Of a stretch of 64,000 nt of DNA, positions 60,181 to 64,000 are shown in pieces. The stretch is from Cytobacillus sp. S13-E01. Lineage in GTDB: Bacteria; Bacillota; Bacilli; Bacillales; Bacillaceae_L. Within the stretch, counting starts at the first letter, position 1; each line of letters begins with the position of its first letter. The stretch lies in the NCBI RefSeq assembly GCF_029193815.1, contig NZ_JARFVC010000014.1:16602-80601 (forward strand), written 5' to 3'. Both the position numbers and the translations under genes were made by a program. The notes under the pieces are model-generated. The model ran no database searches. It worked only from the letters and a program-made list of their open reading frames with translations, and was not told where the DNA came from.

Positions 60181-62007
60181 TTATTTAGTATCGTCCATTT
60201 TCAAGACAGCCATGAATGCCTCTTGCGGTACTTCAACGGACCCTACTTGTTTCATTCGCTTTTTACCTTCTTTTTGTTTTTCAAGTAGCTTACGTTTACG
60301 TGAAATATCTCCACCATAACACTTAGCTAGTACGTTTTTACGCATTGCTTTAATTGATGAACGTGCAATAATTTTTTGTCCAACTGCTGCTTGAATCGGA
60401 ACTTCAAATTGTTGACGAGGAATTAATTCCTTTAACTTTTCTACAATAATTTTCCCTCGATCATAAGCAGAATCTTTGTGGACAATGAAAGATAGTGCAT
60501 CTACCTTTTCAGCATTAAGTAGGATATCCATTTTAACTAGTTTAGATGGCTTATAGCCAATTAATTCATAGTCAAAAGAAGCATAACCTTTTGTATTGGA
60601 TTTTAGTTGATCAAAGAAATCATAGACAATTTCAGCTAATGGGATTTCATAAACGATACTAACTCGATTTTCATCAAGATATTGCATATCCATAAAGTTT
60701 CCACGCTTATTTTGACACAATTCCATAACTGCACCAACATAATCATTTGGCACCATCATTGTTGCCTTTACATATGGTTCCTCGATGCGGTCGATTTTCT
60801 GAGGATCAGGCATATTGTTAGGATTATCCACTCTTTGGTCTGTACCATCTGTTAAAAATACATTGTATATAACACTTGGAGCTGTTGTTATTAGGTCGAT
60901 TTTAAATTCACGCTCAATACGCTCTTGAACTATTTCCATGTGTAATAGTCCTAGGAAACCACAGCGAAAACCAAAGCCAAGTGCTTGGGAAGTCTCCGGT
61001 TCAAATTGTAATGCCGCATCATTTAACTCTAGCTTCTCTAGAGCATCACGTAAATCATTGTATTTAGCTGTATCAATAGGATATAACCCACAAAACACCA
61101 TTGGGTTTAGTTTACGATAACCTGGTAGCGCTTCAGTTGCACCATTTTTAGCATTCGTAATCGTATCACCAACTCGTGTATCTCCAACATTTTTAATAGC
61201 TGCTGTTAAAAAACCAACATCTCCAACAGTAAGTTCTGTTAGCAGGGTAGCTTTGGGTGTGAATACCCCTACTTCTGATACCTCAAACTCCTTACCAGTT
61301 GCCATCATCTTAATCTTATCGCCTACTTTAACAGTACCTTCAACGACACGAATATAAGCGACAACCCCGCGGTAGGCATCATATAAAGAATCAAATATAA
61401 GTGCCTTTAAAGGTCCACCAGGATCACCCTGAGGTGCTGGTACTTTGGCTACAACCTGTTCAAGAATTTCTTCTATCCCTATTCCTGCTTTTGCAGAGGT
61501 TAATACAGCTTCTGAAGCATCTAATCCGATTACATCTTCTATTTCCTGTCGTACCCGCTCAGGATCAGCACTTGGTAGATCTATTTTATTAATAATCGGT
61601 AATATTTCCAAGTTGTTATCCAAGGCTAAATACACGTTAGCTAGTGTTTGGGCCTCAATCCCTTGTGCCGCATCAACAACAAGTACAGCTCCTTCACATG
61701 CCGCTAGGCTTCGTGACACCTCATAAGTAAAGTCGACATGCCCTGGTGTATCGATTAAATGAAAAATATATTCCTCGCCATCATTGGCTTTATATTTCAA
61801 CTGAACAGCATTTAGCTTAATTGTGATTCCACGCTCACGTTCAAGGTCCATCGAATCTAGTAACTGATCCTTCATTTCACGGCTAGTAAGTGCTGATGTT
61901 TTTTCTAAAATTCGGTCTGCTAATGTAGACTTACCATGATCTATATGAGCAATAATTGAAAAGTTCCGTATTTTTTCTTGTCTTTTAAGTCTGTCTTCTC
62001 TGTTCAT
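60181..62007 (-). CDS. lepA: LepA (elongation factor 4)
   Basis: Ribosome-associated GTPase of 608 residues. G1 [10 protein letters not shown]2 region [11 protein letters not shown]3 DTPGHVDF, G4 [10 protein letters not shown]; then domains II, III, V and the LepA-specific C-terminal domain ending [17 protein letters not shown]. The start at 62007 ([10 protein letters not shown]) follows AGGAGTGAATAGA; an in-frame codon at 62025 lacks a site. Confidence 0.96.
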   Translation of the reverse strand: MNREDRLKRQEKIRNFSIIAHIDHGKSTLADRILEKTSALTSREMKDQLLDSMDLERERGITIKLNAVQLKYKANDGEEYIFHLIDTPGHVDFTYEVSRSLAACEGAVLVVDAAQGIEAQTLANVYLALDNNLEILPIINKIDLPSADPERVRQEIEDVIGLDASEAVLTSAKAGIGIEEILEQVVAKVPAPQGDPGGPLKALIFDSLYDAYRGVVAYIRVVEGTVKVGDKIKMMATGKEFEVSEVGVFTPKATLLTELTVGDVGFLTAAIKNVGDTRVGDTITNAKNGATEALPGYRKLNPMVFCGLYPIDTAKYNDLRDALEKLELNDAALQFEPETSQALGFGFRCGFLGLLHMEIVQERIEREFKIDLITTAPSVIYNVFLTDGTDQRVDNPNNMPDPQKIDRIEEPYVKATMMVPNDYVGAVMELCQNKRGNFMDMQYLDENRVSIVYEIPLAEIVYDFFDQLKSNTKGYASFDYELIGYKPSKLVKMDILLNAEKVDALSFIVHKDSAYDRGKIIVEKLKELIPRQQFEVPIQAAVGQKIIARSSIKAMRKNVLAKCYGGDISRKRKLLEKQKEGKKRMKQVGSVEVPQEAFMAVLKMDDTK

Positions 62008-62063
62008 TCTATTCACTCCTACCATTCTCGGGGCTACTCAACAATAAATAGCCTAATTACCTT

Positions 62064-62346
62064 GAAAAGCGCAGGGCGCCCGCCTATCGGCGACAAGCAT
62101 AAGACGAGGCGGCTGGAAGGTTGTTCTTTAACCTTCCGGACGGATTGCCCGAAATGCGTAAGCGCCTTGGTCAGAAACGAGAAAACTGGAGACTCCGCCG
62201 AAAGAAGCGTTCTTTGCTTCTGTAGGAGGAGTTGAAGTTTCTCGAGTTTCTAGGCGCTGGAGCAAGACAGGCTTATGACCTCGAGCCGATGGCGCCCAGA
62301 GCTAGACACCAAAACTAGGTACAAAATTTTATACTTTCTTCCCTTT
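62064..62346 (+). repeat. Palindromic dispersed repeat, copy F, interrupted by a second element
   Basis: Head and left arm are normal up to CCGGACGGATTG at 62147; the right arm resumes at 62271 with GCTTATGACCTCGAGCCGA and runs through the usual tail. The 123 bases between are a different palindromic element (next entry). It lies upstream of lepA. Confidence 0.9.
62148..62270 (+). repeat. Second palindromic element nested inside copy F
   Basis: Begins CCCGAAATGCGTAAGCGCC and ends GGCGCTGGAGCAAGACAG. Internal pairing: GCGCC/GGCGC outside, AGAAACGAGAAAACT with AGTTTCTCGAGTTTCT in the middle, and GAAGC/GCTTC at the tip. No open reading frame. Its tail GGAGCAAGAC resembles GGAGCTAGAC of the host element, so the two families may be related. 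Confidence 0.8.
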
Positions 62347-62473
62347 ATAGAAAAAGGAAGCAATAAAGCTATAACGTTCTGCTCTAAGTTATTACCGTCT
62401 CTATTTATTTATGTTCGGTAAAACATACATGTCATTGATTATATCAATACAGAGCTTATTATTCAATTAGAAT

Positions 62474-62514
62474 AGAAAAAGAGAGTTCAGCAATTAATAC
62501 GCTAAGAACTCCCC
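62474..62514 (-). terminator. Terminator of yqxA
   Basis: GGGAGTTCTTAGC and GCTGAACTCTC (minus strand, G-U pairs) then TTTTTC. It starts 8 bases past the stop codon. The bases from 62347 to 62473 show nothing else. Confidence 0.78.
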
Positions 62515-62521
62515 TTTCACC

Positions 62522-62878
62522 CTAGAACTTATCAATTATTCCATCAATACTAGAAGAAACAACAAATAATAGTTTTTCCAACAGCATGCTCACGCCTTCT
62601 GCTAGCTTTTTCCCGATTGACGTAAATAAATTGAAGGCCTCCGTTTGTTCAAGCTTTCTTTGTTTCTCTTCGATATCATGACTGTTTACTCTTATTCCTA
62701 GCACAGATGCTTCTACATCACCTGTTCCATTGTCGGTAATATTGAATGCACCTTGAAGAGAAGGATCATCAAGCCCCCGCATTTTCTTCATACCTTCATT
62801 TGCCTGCTGCATTCCTAACAACACCCCAAACAGTAGGATTGTTGTAATAAAAAAGCACTTCATCATAAATTTCACCAT
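62522..62878 (-). CDS. yqxA: YqxA-like protein (DUF3679)
   Basis: Protein of 118 residues with one N-terminal membrane helix (about 7-23, CFFITTILLFGVLLGMQQ) and an extracytoplasmic helical part (VNSHDIEEKQRKLEQTEAF) ending in a hydrophobic amphipathic segment. In B. subtilis yqxA lies between spoIIP and lepA, in the sporulation-linked gpr-spoIIP-yqxA cluster. Function unknown. The ATG at 62878 follows AAGGAGTAATAACAA. Confidence 0.82.
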   Translation of the reverse strand: MVKFMMKCFFITTILLFGVLLGMQQANEGMKKMRGLDDPSLQGAFNITDNGTGDVEASVLGIRVNSHDIEEKQRKLEQTEAFNLFTSIGKKLAEGVSMLLEKLLFVVSSSIDGIIDKF

Positions 62879-62896
62879 TTGTTATTACTCCTTAAT

Positions 62897-63059
62897 AAGA
62901 AAAGCGCAGGGCGCCCGCCTTTCGGCGACAAGCATAAGACGAGCCCTGACTGAAGGCGTTCTTTGCCTTCGGGAAGGGATTGTCTTATGACCTCGAGCCG
63001 ATGGCGCCCGGAGCTAGACACTAAAACTAGGTACAAACTTTTATACTTTCTTACCTTTT
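62897..63059 (+). repeat. Palindromic dispersed repeat, full copy G
   Basis: Complete unit. The tip of the hairpin is different from other copies (CTGACTGAAGGCGTTCTTTG then CCTTCGGGAAGGGATTG) but keeps GAAGG/CCTTC pairing. It begins 18 bases upstream of the yqxA start. Confidence 0.9.
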
Positions 63060-63172
63060 AAGAAAAGCGCAGGGCGCCCGCTTATCGGCGACAAGCATAA
63101 GACGAGCCGGCTGGAAGGTTGTTCTTTACCTTCCGGACGGATTGGCTTATACCATAGAGTCGATGGCGCCCG
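63060..63172 (+). repeat. Palindromic dispersed repeat, copy H (tail missing)
   Basis: Tandem to copy G. Head and hairpin complete to CGATGGCGCCCG; the tail is replaced by sequence leading into the 51-bp repeat array. Confidence 0.88.
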
Positions 63173-63194
63173 TATTGAGGAACGTCGATTAAAA

Positions 63195-63697
63195 CGTCTT
63201 TTGATTACCGTTTTCTATTTTTTGCGGAGTTTCGGGCATCAGACTGCCCTTTTGGTTACCCTTTTTTATTTTTTTCAAGATTTCGGGCATCAGACTGCCC
63301 TTTTGGTTACCCTTTTTTATTTTTTTCAAGATTTCGGGCATCAGACTGCCCTTTTGATTACCGTTTTTTATTTCTTTTGAGGTTTCGGGCATCAGACTGC
63401 TCTTTTGGTTACCGTTTTTTATTTTTTTCAAGATTTCGGGCATCAGATTGCTCTTTTGGTTACCGTTTTTTATTTTTTTCAAGATTTCGGGCATCAGACT
63501 GCCCTTTTGGTTACCGTTTTTTATTTTTTTCAAGATTTCGGGCATCAGATTGCCCTTTTGGTTACCGTTTTTTATTTTTTGCAGAGTTTCGGGCATCAGA
63601 CTGCCCTTTTGGTTACCATTTTTTATTTTTTTCAAGATTTCGGGCATCAGTCTGCCCTTTTGGTTACCGTTTTTTATTTTTTGCGGAGTTATATTTT
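63195..63697. repeat. 51-bp tandem repeat array, nine units
   Basis: TTCGGGCATC recurs at 63231, 63282, 63333, 63384, 63435, 63486, 63537, 63588 and 63639, exactly 51 bases apart. Each unit has GGGCA-N6-TGCCC (in two units the right arm is TGCTC), then TTTTGGTTACC and a run of T/A. Because 51 is a multiple of three, several frames stay open in both directions; the minus frame would encode a 17-residue repeat (MPEILKKIKNGNQKGSL). No ribosome-binding site supports translation, so I treat it as non-coding. Confidence 0.92.
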
Positions 63698-63811
63698 TTA
63701 TACCCGACTCCATTTAGAAATCGCCGATACCAAGGTATCTTGTGCCAGGATTTTTGATCTATTATGCCGTTTAAAGTCTAAAAGGATCAACATATTAAGT
63801 CTGATAGTATA

Positions 63812-63931
63812 CGAAAAGCGCAAGGCGCGCGCCCGCCCATCGGCGCGTCGATTAAAACCCGCCACGACAGGTAGCGACAATCGAAGTTAGACACAAATAC
63901 CAGGTAAAAAAATTATACTTTCTTACCCTTT
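63812..63931 (+). repeat. Palindromic dispersed repeat, diverged copy I
   Basis: Head GAAAAGCGCAAGGCGCGCGC, then GTCGATTAAAACCCGCCACG (shared with the diverged copy at 53291) and the usual tail CAGGTAAAAAAATTATAC. The central hairpin is lost. Confidence 0.8.
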
Positions 63932-64000
63932 AAGAAAAGCGCAGGGCGCCCGCCTATCGGCGACAAGCATAAGACAAGCCGGCTGGAAGGTTGTTCTTTA
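63932..64000 (+). repeat. Palindromic dispersed repeat, copy J, cut by the window end
   Basis: Head and left arm identical to copy A as far as GGAAGGTTGTTCTTTA, in tandem with copy I. The 1.1 kb from 62879 to the end holds only repeats and short unique joints. Confidence 0.88.

Noticed and set aside
63195..63697. CRISPR array
   Set aside because: Units are contiguous and nearly identical over the whole 51 bases, with no variable spacers, and there are no cas genes in the window.
63189..63713. Open frame of 174 codons (minus strand) and three plus-strand frames across the 51-bp array as genes
   Set aside because: The frames exist because the period is a multiple of three and the units lack stops in several frames. 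No convincing ribosome-binding site precedes any of them, and four overlapping frames cannot all be genes.

Overview
The window is a stretch of low-GC Firmicute chromosome, almost certainly from a spore-forming member of the Bacillaceae. Gene order follows the Bacillus subtilis pst-pbpA-sodA-yqf-sigA-dnaG-yqe-dnaK-lepA region almost gene for gene. Sporulation genes (yqfC, yqfD, yqxA) and Bacillus-type regulators (CcpN, HrcA/CIRCE, Zur, a glycyl T-box, a sigma-W promoter) agree with this. The genus cannot be fixed from the sequence alone. Most genes lie on the minus strand. A few are on the plus strand: yqgB, yqfZ, ispG, yqfW, yqfT, yqfQ, ispH and yqeW.

Layout. 1-2.5 kb: phosphate ABC transporter pstS-pstC-pstA (pstA cut by the window edge) with Pho boxes. 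2.5-10.5 kb: pbpA, an MFS protein, sodA, yqgC, a Na/Pi symporter, yqgB. 10.6-13.6 kb: yqfZ, ispG, yqfX, yqfW. 13.6-15.8 kb: zinc uptake operon znuC-znuB-zur with a Zur operator over its promoter. 15.9-24 kb: yqfU, yqfT, nfo, cshB, yqfQ, ispH, yqfO, trmK, cccA. 24.3-31.9 kb: acyl-CoA dehydrogenase, an unknown membrane protein, sigA, dnaG, a 5'-frameshifted yqxD, ppsR, ccpN. 32.2-38.9 kb: glyQS behind a T-box, recO, yqzL, era, cdd, dgkA, ybeY. 38.9-47.8 kb: pgpH, phoH, yqfD, yqfC, yqfB, floA, yqeZ, yqeY, rpsU. 48.2-53.2 kb: yqeW, deoC, mtaB, rsmE, prmA. 53.5-62.9 kb: the heat-shock operon hrcA-grpE-dnaK-dnaJ, then hemW, lepA, yqxA.

Most genes are housekeeping: phosphate and zinc supply, isoprenoid synthesis (ispG, ispH), initiation of transcription and replication (sigA, dnaG), ribosome assembly and modification (era, ybeY, prmA, rsmE, rpsU, lepA), tRNA modification (trmK, mtaB), glycyl-tRNA charging, chaperones, and switching between gluconeogenesis and glycolysis (ccpN with ppsR). 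Many neighbours overlap by 4 to 17 bases, which implies translational coupling.

The unusual content is between the genes. A GC-rich palindromic element of about 160 bp occurs in at least ten recognisable copies plus fragments. One copy has a second palindromic element nested inside it, and three lie inside or beside the heat-shock genes. The last 1.1 kb is all repeats, including nine exact-period 51-bp units each with a small hairpin. Other items of note are a multi-hairpin segment with direct-repeat ends between yqxD and ppsR, a 116-bp palindrome-bounded element in the ispH leader, a terminator hairpin that contains the yqfC ribosome-binding site, and a yqxD whose only start codon is one base out of frame.
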